Source: Clostridiales bacterium
Lineage (GTDB): Bacteria; Bacillota; Clostridia; Oscillospirales; Acutalibacteraceae
Direction: 5' to 3'
DNA length: 23,430 bases
NCBI GenBank assembly: GCA_022791355.1
Contig: JAAVYX010000240.1
Coordinates: forward strand, 1 to 23,430
Part shown: piece after piece, positions 7,681 to 14,693 of the stretch
Position numbering within the stretch: position 1 is the stretch's first letter
Layout of the letters: every line of letters begins with the position of its first letter
Notes under the pieces: model-generated
Databases searched by the model: none
Told to the model about the DNA's origin: nothing
What the model saw: the letters and a program-made list of their open reading frames with translations, nothing else
Translations under genes and position numbers: made by a program

Positions 7681-7718
7681 AAACCGCCGTTTATGAAATC
7701 GGCGGTTTGCGCTCTTTT
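7681..7718 (+). terminator. intrinsic terminator after the zinc-ribbon gene
   Basis: AAACCGCCG and CGGCGGTTT form a 9-bp stem, with TTTATGAAAT between, followed by GCGCTCTTTT. It lies 22 nt after the stop codon. Confidence 0.65.
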
Positions 7719-7828
7719 AACAGCGCCGCCACGGACGTATAGCCGGTCCCGGCGGCGTTTCCTTGTCGATTAAAAAAGTCTAAACCGAGTCGAGAATAGA
7801 TGAAACAGGACTTCGGCAGGAGGCTTTT

Positions 7829-7855
7829 CAAAAGAAAAGCGCCTTTCCAAGGCGC
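7829..7855 (-). terminator. minus-strand terminator-like hairpin upstream of ispD
   Basis: GCGCCTT, loop TCC, AAGGCGC (7839-7855) is followed on the minus strand by TTTTCTTTT. No minus-strand gene lies upstream of it; ispD and ispF run the opposite way. The remaining sequence between 7719 and 8019 holds no gene or clear promoter that I can see. Confidence 0.5.
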
Positions 7856-8019
7856 AAAAAAGATCTATATCATATCTACCAGCGACGCCGTTTACTCCTT
7901 AACGAGCGGCGGAAGGCGGGATGGAATGCGCCCATGAAAGTCTCAGCCGGTAAGGCTTATGGGAATCGAGCAAACCTTTCGTTTGCAATTGGCGTTGATT
8001 GTGCAGGAGGCGAATGACC

Positions 8020-8751
8020 ATGCCCTTGACCGAGACGGCCCTGGAATTCAGCCTGTCTCTGGCGGAAAACCATAAGACGGCTGCCGCGGTAATCGTTGCC
8101 GCCGGCGGGTCGACCCGCATGGGCGGGCTGCAAAAGCAGTTTTTGCCCCTGTGCGGCATACCAGTGCTGGCCCGCTCTCTGCTGGCTTTCCAGAACCATC
8201 CCCGGATAAGCCAAATCGTGGCGGTTTGCCGGGAGGAGGACCGTGCCGAAGTACAAAAGCTTATTCGGCAATACGAAATCCATAAGCTGACCGATCTTAC
8301 GGCCGGCGGCCAGACCCGGGCCGAGTCGGTGCAAAAGGGCCTGGCTCTGTGCGAGACCGAGCTGGCGGCCGTACACGACGGCGCCCGGCCGCTGGCGTCC
8401 GCCCCGGTGATCAGCCGGGTGCTGGACGCGGCCGAGTTGTACGGGGCGGCGGCCTGCGCCGTTGCGGTAAAGGATACGGTCAAGGAAACCGATCCCAGCG
8501 GTAAAATCCTATCCACCCCCGACCGGGACCGTCTGCGGCTGGTGCAGACCCCACAGGCCTTTGATCTTTCGCTCTACCGTCAGGCGGCGGCCGGCCTGGG
8601 CGCCGCTATAGCCGGTCTGACCGACGACTGCGCCGTTTTAGAAGCGGCCGGCCAGGCCGTTTATCTGGTAGAGGGGGACTATCGGAATATCAAAATCACC
8701 ACCCCGGAGGACATGGCGGTGGCTGAAGCCCTGCTTTTATACGACAGGTGA
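8020..8751 (+). CDS. ispD: 2-C-methyl-D-erythritol 4-phosphate cytidylyltransferase
   Basis: The third enzyme of the MEP isoprenoid pathway; it joins CTP and methylerythritol phosphate to CDP-methylerythritol in the cytoplasm. The 243-residue product has the nucleotide-binding loop AAGGSTRMGG (from residue 27), QKQF, the VHDGARPL motif, a DTVKET segment, TPQAF and a TDDCAVLE ... KITTPED end, all diagnostic of IspD. The start is ATG 8020, 9 nt after AGGAGG; the ATG at 8014 is too close to that site. This leaves an N-terminal extension of about 18 residues before the first strand compared with usual family members. ispF begins 12 nt after the stop, so the two form an operon. Confidence 0.95.
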   Translation: MPLTETALEFSLSLAENHKTAAAVIVAAGGSTRMGGLQKQFLPLCGIPVLARSLLAFQNHPRISQIVAVCREEDRAEVQKLIRQYEIHKLTDLTAGGQTRAESVQKGLALCETELAAVHDGARPLASAPVISRVLDAAELYGAAACAVAVKDTVKETDPSGKILSTPDRDRLRLVQTPQAFDLSLYRQAAAGLGAAIAGLTDDCAVLEAAGQAVYLVEGDYRNIKITTPEDMAVAEALLLYDR

Positions 8752-8763
8752 AAGGATCCTAAT

Positions 8764-9240
8764 ATGAGAATTGGACATGGATACGACGTGCACCGTCTGA
8801 CGGCCGGACGAAAGCTAATTCTGGGAGGGGTGGAAATCCCCTATGAGAAGGGCCTTTTGGGCCATTCCGACGCCGACGTGCTGCTGCACGCCGTCTGCGA
8901 CGCTCTGCTGGGCGGGGCGGCCCTGGGAGATATCGGCCTACATTTTCCCGACAGTGATCCGGCGTATAAGGGGGCGGACAGTCGGAACCTGCTGCGGGCG
9001 GTCCGCGCAAAGCTTACGGAAAAGGGTTTTCGCATAGAGAATATCGACGCGACCATACTGGCCCAGGCGCCAAGACTTCGCCCCTATATCCCTGAAATGA
9101 CCCGCAATATCGCGGCCGACTGCGGCTTGCCGCCGGAGGCGGTAAACGTCAAGGCCACCACCGAGGAGGGGCTGGGCTTTACGGGGACAGGCGAGGGAAT
9201 GGCGGCTCATGCCGTCTGCCTGCTGGAAAGGGTCGGCTAG
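8764..9240 (+). CDS. ispF: 2-C-methyl-D-erythritol 2,4-cyclodiphosphate synthase
   Basis: The fifth MEP-pathway enzyme, a zinc-dependent homotrimer that cyclises CDP-ME 2-phosphate with loss of CMP. The 158-residue product is of standard length. Metal ligands D8 and H10 (GYDVH) and H42 (DVLLH) are present, as are GHSDAD, the DIGLHFPD loop, and the C-terminal TTEEGLGFTG with GEGMAAHAV. AAAGGATC precedes the ATG. It is downstream of ispD, with IspE absent from the window. No fusion to ispD is seen although both genes are adjacent. A convergent bofA-like gene ends 39 nt away. Confidence 0.96.
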   Translation: MRIGHGYDVHRLTAGRKLILGGVEIPYEKGLLGHSDADVLLHAVCDALLGGAALGDIGLHFPDSDPAYKGADSRNLLRAVRAKLTEKGFRIENIDATILAQAPRLRPYIPEMTRNIAADCGLPPEAVNVKATTEEGLGFTGTGEGMAAHAVCLLERVG

Positions 9241-9279
9241 AGAGCGGCCTATCTGTTTGCGCCAGGCGACCGATTTTGC

Positions 9280-9546
9280 TTAAATCAGCCAGACGATGCG
9301 CATGGCCAGCAGCAGCAGTACGCCGGGAATACCGGCGGCGGCCGAGCAGAGCGCCGACCAGGGATTCAGCGGCAGACCTACGCCGGTGAGCGGGCCGGTA
9401 AAGTGAACCAGCAGCAGGGCGGACAGACCGATAGCGGCCGAAAGCAGCAGATTGCGCAGGGGCTTTTTTGTGCGGAATAAAAAGACCAGGGCGCACAGCG
9501 CGTAAACGCAGCCGCCGATAATCATGCAGGTTCGCAGGATAGACAT
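9280..9546 (-). CDS. pro-sigma-K processing inhibitor BofA family protein
   Basis: An 88-residue membrane protein with a short N-terminal membrane segment, a basic RTKKPLRN loop, a second membrane segment (LLLSAAIGLSALLLVHFTG), and the family's C-terminal signature LPLNPWSALCSAAAGIPGVL. In Bacillus BofA holds the SpoIVFB protease inactive until late sporulation; many Clostridia keep BofA-like genes whose role is less clear. The start at 9544-9546 has a perfect AGGAGG; the in-frame upstream extension has no such site. It is transcribed towards ispF, with no obvious shared terminator. It supports a spore-forming ancestor. Confidence 0.8.
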   Translation of the reverse strand: MSILRTCMIIGGCVYALCALVFLFRTKKPLRNLLLSAAIGLSALLLVHFTGPLTGVGLPLNPWSALCSAAAGIPGVLLLLAMRIVWLI

Positions 9547-9814
9547 CCTTGTTCCTCCTTTGTATGCTTCGATTTTGATTTTTCTTCTTTGGATTGAGGG
9601 GGAGCTTTCGCGCACTGTAAGGATAAAAGATAGGGGCTGCGAGTCCTTTACGAAAATACGCGAGGAGCGTATGATGGATTGTCCAGCCGGTCTAATCCAT
9701 CATATGGCGGTCGGTTGGCGATTATGTCCTGATATAGGGCAAAATACAGTCTGCTTTCATCATCTTATACACAGGGTAAAAATATTATTACACAAAATTT
9801 GGGAGTATTTTTAG

Positions 9815-9843
9815 TTGACATTACATAAAACATCGCGTATGAT
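9815..9843 (+). promoter_or_regulatory. near-consensus sigma-A promoter
   Basis: TTGACA, exactly 17 nt, TATGAT. It drives the 86-residue gene at 9901. The rest of the spacer from 9547 to 9814 holds nothing that I recognise. Confidence 0.85.
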
Positions 9844-9900
9844 AGAACGTGTAAAGAGATCATATCAAATTACAAATCTAAATGAATGGAGGGATGCGCA

Positions 9901-10161
9901 ATGGGACGCATGATGCAAATGCATGACATCGACATTGCCGATTTCATCAAGACCCTGGATTCCTGCAAGGGAGACGTTTTTCTGGAAACTTCGGAGGGCG
10001 ATGTGCTCAACCTGAAGTCCAAGCTGTGCCAGATGGCCGGTATCGCCAACATTCTGCAGGGCGCCGTCATTGCGGAGGCCAGCATCCGTTGCTCGAATCC
10101 CGAGGATGAGAGCCTGCTGTTCCGGTTCAACCTGTATAAGGAAGTGCCGGGGGATCAGTAA
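9901..10161 (+). CDS. conserved hypothetical protein of 86 residues
   Basis: A small soluble protein, MGRMMQMHDIDIADFIKTLD at its start, then a GDVFLETSEGDVLNLKSKL segment, a helix around AGIANILQGAVIAEA, and a strand RCSNPEDESLLFRFNLY. I recall similar short conserved proteins in Clostridia without a known function, but cannot name a domain. The ATG at 9901 is preferred over 9886 because GGAGGG lies 7 nt upstream. It has its own near-consensus promoter and a hairpin terminator behind it, so it is a single-gene unit likely expressed at a good level. Confidence 0.8.
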   Translation: MGRMMQMHDIDIADFIKTLDSCKGDVFLETSEGDVLNLKSKLCQMAGIANILQGAVIAEASIRCSNPEDESLLFRFNLYKEVPGDQ

Positions 10162-10197
10162 GGATGCGGGGCTTTCCCTGCGGTTCCTGTAAACAAA

Positions 10198-10222
10198 ACC
10201 GCCGATGGGCGGTATTATTTAT
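10198..10222 (+). terminator. short terminator-like hairpin after the 86-residue gene
   Basis: ACCGCC, loop GATG, GGCGGT, then ATTATTTAT. The stem is only 6 bp and the tail is A-interrupted, so it may be leaky. Confidence 0.45.
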
Positions 10223-10241
10223 AAGCTTTGCATAAATTTTT

Positions 10242-10440
10242 GCGAGGTCCTCTGACGTTCCTTACGGTCGTTTCGGTCTGGTCAAAGGTCAGGTCTCTGT
10301 GCCGTCCCGGTTTGGCCGTTGGCCAAACCTCTATGCTTTCCCGGTTTGGCCGTTGGCCAAACCTCTAGGATCGTCCCATGCGGGAAGCAGCGGATAGCCT
10401 TTGGCTGTTCGTTTGGATGGGCCGCAGAGAAATCTATAGA
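10242..10440 (+). repeat. dispersed palindromic repeat element, copy A
   Basis: It opens with GCGAGGTCCTC, then two tandem units of CCCGGTTTGGCC-GTT-GGCCAAACCTCT at a 34-nt period (stems 10309-10329 and 10343-10363), then a conserved tail ending GGGCCGCAGAGAAATCTATAGA. A 50-base stretch (10340-10389) matches 13906-13955 at 46 positions by my count. No frame in it encodes a plausible protein. It fills the space between the 86-residue gene and the MATE gene and might be transcribed as leader of the latter. Its nature (mobile element, non-coding RNA or REP-like) is unknown. Confidence 0.75.
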
Positions 10441-10535
10441 ACCCAGCCGGTCCCGCCTATCCGACGGGGCCGTTTTTCTTGCATTGTTTTTACGCGAGGC
10501 TTTTTCCTGCTATACAAAACAGAGGAGGGGACGGA

Positions 10536-11912
10536 TTGGAAACAGATTTCACAAAGGGCGGCGTGGGAAAAAATATTCTGATGCAGGCCGTCCCCTTGAC
10601 CATCGCCCAGCTTATCCAGCTGCTTTACAATATTGTGGATCGTATTTACATTGGCCATCTACCAGGAACCGACGGGCTGGCCCTGACCGGTATCGGCCTG
10701 GTTTTTCCTTTGGTCGCCCTAGTAACCGCCTTTACCAATCTTTTCGGTATGGGCGGCGCGCCCCTTTGCTCCATCGCCCGGGGGGCGGGGGAAGAGGAAA
10801 AGGCCGAGAAGATTCTGGGCAACACCGCAACGCTCCTATTTTGCTCCTCTTTCGGCATTATGGCCCTTTGCTACCTGCTCAAACGGCCGATCCTTTTCGC
10901 CTTCGGGGCCAGCGAGGCCACCTATGTATACGCCGACCAGTATCTGTCTATCTATCTGGCGGGCACCCTTTTCGCCATGCTGGGAACGGGACTCAACTTT
11001 TTTATCAACGCTCAGGGCTTTCCGAAAATCGGTATGGCCACGACGATTGTAGGGGCGGCGCTCAACATATTGCTGGACCCTCTGTTTATTTTTGTCTTTC
11101 ATATGGGTGTGCGGGGCGCGGCCCTTGCCACCGTGCTTTCCCAAGGGGTATCGGCCCTGTGGGTGCTTATCTTTCTCACCGGGAAACGGGCGGTATTGCC
11201 GCTTAAAAGGAGCCGCCTGAAGCTGGACGGCTCCCTCTGCCTGCGGATTACGGGGCTGGGCATGTCCGGCTTTATCATGTCGGCTACCAACTGTCTTACC
11301 CAAATTGTCTGCAACGTAACTCTGAAAATCTACGGCGGCGATCTGTACATAGGGGTCATGACCATTTTAAATTCGGTGCGGGAGGTGCTCAGTCTGCCGG
11401 TGATGGGGGTCACCAACGGCGCCCAGCCGGTGTTGGGGTATAACTACGGCGCGAGAGCTTACGGCCGGGTGCGGCGGGGCATCGGCTTTACCACCCTCAT
11501 CGGCGGGGCTTACTCTCTGGCGGCCTGGCTGACGGTTATGGCGCTGCCGGGCGTGTTTATCCTTTTGTTCAGCAGCCACGGGGAAATGCTGGCGGAGGGG
11601 GAAAGGGCCATGCGGCTGTACTTTTCCGGCTTTTTGTTTATGGTCCTCCAGTTCGCCGGACAGTCTACCTTTATCGCCTTGGGCAAATCCCGGTTCGCCA
11701 TCTTTTTCTCCCTTTTCCGCAAGGTGATTATCGTCACTCCCTTGACCCTGCTTCTGCCCCGGCTGGCCGGGCTGGGGGTGGACGGGGTATGGCTGGCCGA
11801 GCCGGTTTCCAACGCCGTAGGGGGGCTGGCCTGCTTTCTCACCATGCTCCTTTCGGTCTGGCGGCAGCTGAAAAGGGAAGAAGCCCGGTACGCGCAAAGG
11901 CCCGGCGGGTGA
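10536..11912 (+). CDS. MATE family efflux transporter
   Basis: A 458-residue integral membrane protein with about twelve hydrophobic segments in two homologous halves, as expected for the family. Family features include the N-terminal GGVGKNILMQAVPLTIAQLI, LLYNIVDRIYIGHL, and the mid-protein MGVTNGAQPVLGYNYGA motif that marks the second half. Such transporters export cationic drugs or metabolites in exchange for Na+ or H+; the substrate cannot be read here. I chose the TTG at 10536 because GAGGGG ends 5 nt before it and it aligns with the usual N-terminus; the upstream ATG at 10479 gives an unlikely 19-residue extension. Repeat copy A lies directly upstream. Confidence 0.9.
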   Translation: METDFTKGGVGKNILMQAVPLTIAQLIQLLYNIVDRIYIGHLPGTDGLALTGIGLVFPLVALVTAFTNLFGMGGAPLCSIARGAGEEEKAEKILGNTATLLFCSSFGIMALCYLLKRPILFAFGASEATYVYADQYLSIYLAGTLFAMLGTGLNFFINAQGFPKIGMATTIVGAALNILLDPLFIFVFHMGVRGAALATVLSQGVSALWVLIFLTGKRAVLPLKRSRLKLDGSLCLRITGLGMSGFIMSATNCLTQIVCNVTLKIYGGDLYIGVMTILNSVREVLSLPVMGVTNGAQPVLGYNYGARAYGRVRRGIGFTTLIGGAYSLAAWLTVMALPGVFILLFSSHGEMLAEGERAMRLYFSGFLFMVLQFAGQSTFIALGKSRFAIFFSLFRKVIIVTPLTLLLPRLAGLGVDGVWLAEPVSNAVGGLACFLTMLLSVWRQLKREEARYAQRPGG

Positions 11913-11930
11913 CCCTGCCAGGCGCGAGAC

Positions 11931-11959
11931 TTGACAAGACCTCTCGCTTGTGTTACCAT
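11931..11959 (+). promoter_or_regulatory. promoter of the tyrS T-box transcript
   Basis: TTGACA, 17 nt, TACCAT. It starts 18 nt after the MATE stop codon, so tyrS has its own transcription start near 11966. Confidence 0.7.
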
Positions 11960-11965
11960 GCAGTC

Positions 11966-12408
11966 AAACCCCCATCGGCAGAGACGGGAAGAAGTAGGCT
12001 GGAGTCCCTTTTCAGAGAGCGCCTGGTTGGTGAAAAGGCGTAAAGGAACCAGCCCAAATACATCCCTGAGCCGCGCGGCTGAACCGGAGTAGGCCGCGCC
12101 GGGCGCGCCCGTTACAGCGCAGGGTATGGATGCGGTTTTTTACATGTAGATTTTTGCTTGGATCGTCTGGACGCAGGTTCCTGGGACACTTCTGTTTTCC
12201 GCAAGGGAGACTCTCGTGACCTTTCGGTGCATGTCTCGCATGGGTTCCCAGCGTGAGCGCCTTTTGCCGCCGGCGGGTCGGAGCGCTTTTGCAAAAAATA
12301 CATGTAAGCTATGTGCAGATACCCGCAAAGGCCGTTTTCCGCGAGGGGACGGCGTATAGAGGTGGTACCGCGAGCTTTCGCCCTCTGCTGTTTTGCAGGG
12401 GGCTTTTA
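11966..12408 (+). promoter_or_regulatory. T-box riboswitch, tyrosine-specific, controlling tyrS
   Basis: The leader senses uncharged tRNA-Tyr and permits read-through into tyrS. Seen: the distal stem I block CAGAGAGCGCCTGGTTGGTG with GAAAAGGCG; a UAC specifier (12059-12061) matching tyrosine, followed by ATCCCTGAGC; the T-box core AGAGGTGGTACCGCG (from about 12357) whose TGGT pairs with the tRNA acceptor end; an antiterminator (AGAGG with CCTCT); and a competing terminator GCCCTCTGC/GCAGGGGGC followed by TTTTATTTTA (12380-12410). Between the stem I/II region and the antiterminator lies an unusual inverted-repeat segment of about 200 nt, making the leader roughly twice the common length. Confidence 0.9.
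12122..12324 (+). repeat. inverted-repeat segment inside the T-box leader
   Basis: TTACATGTAGATTTTTGC (12140-12157) is nearly the reverse complement of GCAAAAAATACATGTAA (12291-12307), and the outer flanks GGGTAT (12122-12127) and ATACCC (12319-12324) also pair. The interior (12158-12290) is GC-rich and has no plausible gene. Without the segment the leader would be close to ordinary T-box length. It may be a small inserted miniature element or an enlarged stem III-type domain. Confidence 0.65.
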
Positions 12409-12436
12409 TTTTATCCCAATAAAAGGAGCAGGAAAA

Positions 12437-13657
12437 ATGAGCTTATTTGAAGAACTGAAGGCCCGCAATCTGGTGGCCCAGACCACCGACGAGGCGGCCG
12501 TCCGCAAGCTGCTGGACGAGGGGGAGTCCACCTTTTACATCGGTTTCGATCCCACGGCCGACAGTCTCCATGTCGGGCACTTTGTGGCCATGATCGTCAT
12601 GGCCCATATGCAGAAGCACGGCCATCATCCCATCGCCCTCTTCGGCGGCGGCACCGGCCTGATCGGCGACCCCTCGGGCAAGACCGACATGCGCAAAATG
12701 CTGACCAAGGAGACGGTGGATCATAACATCGAATGCTTTGTCAAGCAGATGTCCCGCCTGATCGACTTTGGGGAGGGCAAGGCCCGCATGGTCAACAACG
12801 GGGACTGGCTGCTGGGCCTCAACTATATCGATTTTCTGCGGGAGGTGGGGGTCCACTTCTCGGTCAACCGGATGCTGTCCTTCGAATGCTATAAGCAGCG
12901 GCTGGAACGGGGTCTGTCCTTCTTCGAGCTTAACTATATGCTCATGCAGAGCTATGACTTCTACATGCTGAACAAAACGTACGGCTGCAACCTGGAGCTG
13001 GGCGGCGACGATCAGTGGAGCAACATCATCGGCGGCGTGGAGCTCATCCGGAAAAAGGAGCAGAAGGAAGCTTTCGGTATGACCTTCAATCTCCTGCTGA
13101 CCAGCGAGGGCAAAAAAATGGGTAAAACCGAGAGCGGAGCGGTCTGGCTGGACCCCGAAAAAACCTCGCCCTACGATTTCTACCAGTATTGGCGCAATGT
13201 GGACGACGCCGACGTTATCAACTGTATGCGGATGCTGACCTTTGTGCCCTTGGAGGAAATCGAGGCGTACGCCAAGCTGGAGGGAAGCGCCCTCAACCCG
13301 GTCAAGGAGCGGCTGGCCTTTGAACTGACCACCCTCATCCACGGCAAAGAGGAGGCCGAGAAGGCCCAGGGAGCCGCCCGCGCCCTCTTTGGCGGCGGAA
13401 AGGACGCGGCCAATATGCCCGCCACGGTCCTGACCCCCGGCGATCTGACCGACGGCGCAATCGGTCTTTTGGACCTGATGGTACGGTGCGGACTGGCCCC
13501 CTCCAAGGGAGAGGCCCGCCGTCTGGTCATGCAGGGCGGCGTATCTGTGGACGACGAGAAGGTCAGCGACGTCGCCGCCGTTCTGACTGCCGGCGCGCTG
13601 CAAAAGGGCGTGGTCATCCGCAAAGGAAAGAAGGTCTACCATAAGGTTTCCCTGTAA
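12437..13657 (+). CDS. tyrS: tyrosyl-tRNA synthetase
   Basis: A 406-residue class I synthetase that charges tRNA-Tyr. The HIGH-type motif is HVGH (residues 45-48) after FDPTADSL, followed by GGGTGLIGDPSGK; the KMSKS loop is KMGKT (227-231); tyrosine-binding LNYMLMQSYDF and GGDDQWSN motifs are present; a C-terminal S4 RNA-binding domain covers about 340-400 (GLAPSKGEARRLVMQGGVSV). The start has AGGAG upstream. Expression is set by the T-box leader, whose UAC specifier agrees with the product. A strong terminator follows. The KMGKT form is common in bacterial TyrRS of this branch. Confidence 0.97.
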   Translation: MSLFEELKARNLVAQTTDEAAVRKLLDEGESTFYIGFDPTADSLHVGHFVAMIVMAHMQKHGHHPIALFGGGTGLIGDPSGKTDMRKMLTKETVDHNIECFVKQMSRLIDFGEGKARMVNNGDWLLGLNYIDFLREVGVHFSVNRMLSFECYKQRLERGLSFFELNYMLMQSYDFYMLNKTYGCNLELGGDDQWSNIIGGVELIRKKEQKEAFGMTFNLLLTSEGKKMGKTESGAVWLDPEKTSPYDFYQYWRNVDDADVINCMRMLTFVPLEEIEAYAKLEGSALNPVKERLAFELTTLIHGKEEAEKAQGAARALFGGGKDAANMPATVLTPGDLTDGAIGLLDLMVRCGLAPSKGEARRLVMQGGVSVDDEKVSDVAAVLTAGALQKGVVIRKGKKVYHKVSL

Positions 13658-13675
13658 ACGTCTGTGCGCAAATGG

Positions 13676-13714
13676 AAAAGAGTAACGCCAATACAAATGG
13701 CGTTACTCTTTTTT
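13676..13714 (+). terminator. strong intrinsic terminator of tyrS, possibly bidirectional
   Basis: A perfect 15-bp stem AAAAGAGTAACGCCA / TGGCGTTACTCTTTT with a 7-nt loop, followed by more T. The A-run on the 5' side makes it usable on the minus strand as well. Confidence 0.9.
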
Positions 13715-13804
13715 GTTTCTTGGCTGTAGAGGGAGGGTGTTCTGGGTGAGAATCTCCCTTTTGAAAAGTGTTTCCGGCGCGTAAACGCCCCCAATATGAT
13801 GAAT

Positions 13805-14034
13805 ATAATTATGCTTTGCCTGGCAAGGCATAATTATTGTGAGGTCCTCCAGCGCTCCTCGCAGACGTTCCCGGTTTGGCCTCTGGCCAAACCTCTTTCT
13901 GGCGTCCCGGTTTGGCCTCTGGCCAAACCTCTAGCATCGTCCCTTGCGGGAAGCAATCAGAGGCGCTTTAGCGCCGGGGCCGCAAGAACAGCCTTCGACT
14001 GTTCGCTTAGATGGGCCGCAGAGAAATCCATAGA
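13805..14034 (+). repeat. dispersed palindromic repeat element, copy B
   Basis: It begins with a 33-nt near-perfect palindrome (13805-13837, ATAATTATGCTTTGCC and complement), then GTGAGGTCCTCC, two tandem units CCCGGTTTGGCC-TCT-GGCCAAACCTCT (stems 13873-13893 and 13909-13929, 36-nt period), then CATCGTCCCTTGCGGGAAGCA. An extra block absent from copy A contains the hairpin GGCGC-TTTA-GCGCC. It ends with the shared GATGGGCCGCAGAGAAATCC. It lies between the tyrS terminator and a minus-strand small gene. No coding frame is plausible. Confidence 0.75.
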
Positions 14035-14079
14035 GATTACGCGGATTGAGCATCCTGCAAACGGGAATCCATAGGGCGG

Positions 14080-14277
14080 TTAAAGCAATTGCAAGGCTCT
14101 TTTATAGAGCGGGTCTAAGTCACAGCCGCAGCTCCCGCATTCTTGATCCGCTTGCTTGATTGCCGACAGTAAAGCGTCCTTATCAAAGTTTCCGTCTAAC
14201 CATTGCTGTGCTGGAACAGATATGAGCTCCCAACCAGACGCTGCAAACTTCTCCATTATAGATTTTAATTCATCCAT
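14080..14277 (-). CDS. conserved-looking hypothetical protein of 65 residues
   Basis: A small soluble protein: MDELKSIMEKFAASGWELIS at its N-terminus, then an amphipathic helix with DKDALLSAIKQADQE, then a cysteine cluster CGSCGCDLDPLYKRALQLL. AAGGGG lies about 10 nt upstream of the ATG. The three cysteines in CGSCGC could bind a metal or form a redox centre but that is inference. I do not recognise a named family. It lies alone between repeat copy B and a gene-free spacer. Confidence 0.65.
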   Translation of the reverse strand: MDELKSIMEKFAASGWELISVPAQQWLDGNFDKDALLSAIKQADQECGSCGCDLDPLYKRALQLL

Positions 14278-14605
14278 CCTGCCGCCCCTTTCTTCCTGAT
14301 GTGTCTATTTCATTATAAAAGAATTTCTGGCTGTTTACAAGGTATTTGGAGCGTTTTTTCAATGGGCGTACCATATAGAAAAGGGAGACAAGAAGATGGC
14401 AAAAAGAAGCGGCAGTTTTCTATTTGCAAACAATGTTTTGCGAAAGAGAATCGCTTTTTATTCTGGGACGCTGCGGCTTCCCTTTGTATTTCCCGTGTTT
14501 TGCAGACGGAAGGGGCCTTTATCCAGCGTATTTTATATTTATCCAATATTTTTATACAATAACAACCACTTCCTTTGGCGGAAGAAAAAAAGAAAAATGA
14601 ATTCC
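14278..14605. other. spacer without a recognised gene
   Basis: About 330 bases, A+T-richer than the surroundings. Open frames on both strands lack ribosome binding sites and family features. Nothing supported was found before the promoter at 14606. Confidence 0.5.
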
Positions 14606-14634
14606 TTGACATTGCAGATAAAATTATCTACCAT
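14606..14634 (+). promoter_or_regulatory. sigma-A promoter of the dockerin glycoside hydrolase gene
   Basis: TTGACA, 17 nt, TACCAT, the same hexamer pair as the tyrS promoter. The start codon at 14694 is about 53 nt past the predicted start site and has AAAGGAGG upstream. Confidence 0.7.
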
Positions 14635-14693
14635 AAAGGTAACAAGTAAACGGCTTACCAATCAAACAGGCGACTACAAAAGGAGGCAGACTT

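Noticed and set aside
10306..10440. Tandem palindromes considered as a CRISPR array.
   Set aside because: Only two units, very short spacer-like gaps, palindromes with conserved flanks, and no cas genes.
10319..11206. 295-codon plus-strand open frame overlapping the MATE gene in another frame.
   Set aside because: It begins inside the repeat element and is an out-of-frame shadow of the transporter gene.
12112..12303. 63-codon minus-strand open frame within the T-box leader.
   Set aside because: Covers the inverted-repeat segment, has no family features, and lies antisense to a structured riboswitch.
12443..13696. 417-codon minus-strand open frame opposite tyrS.
   Set aside because: Antisense shadow of a clearly identified tyrS gene.
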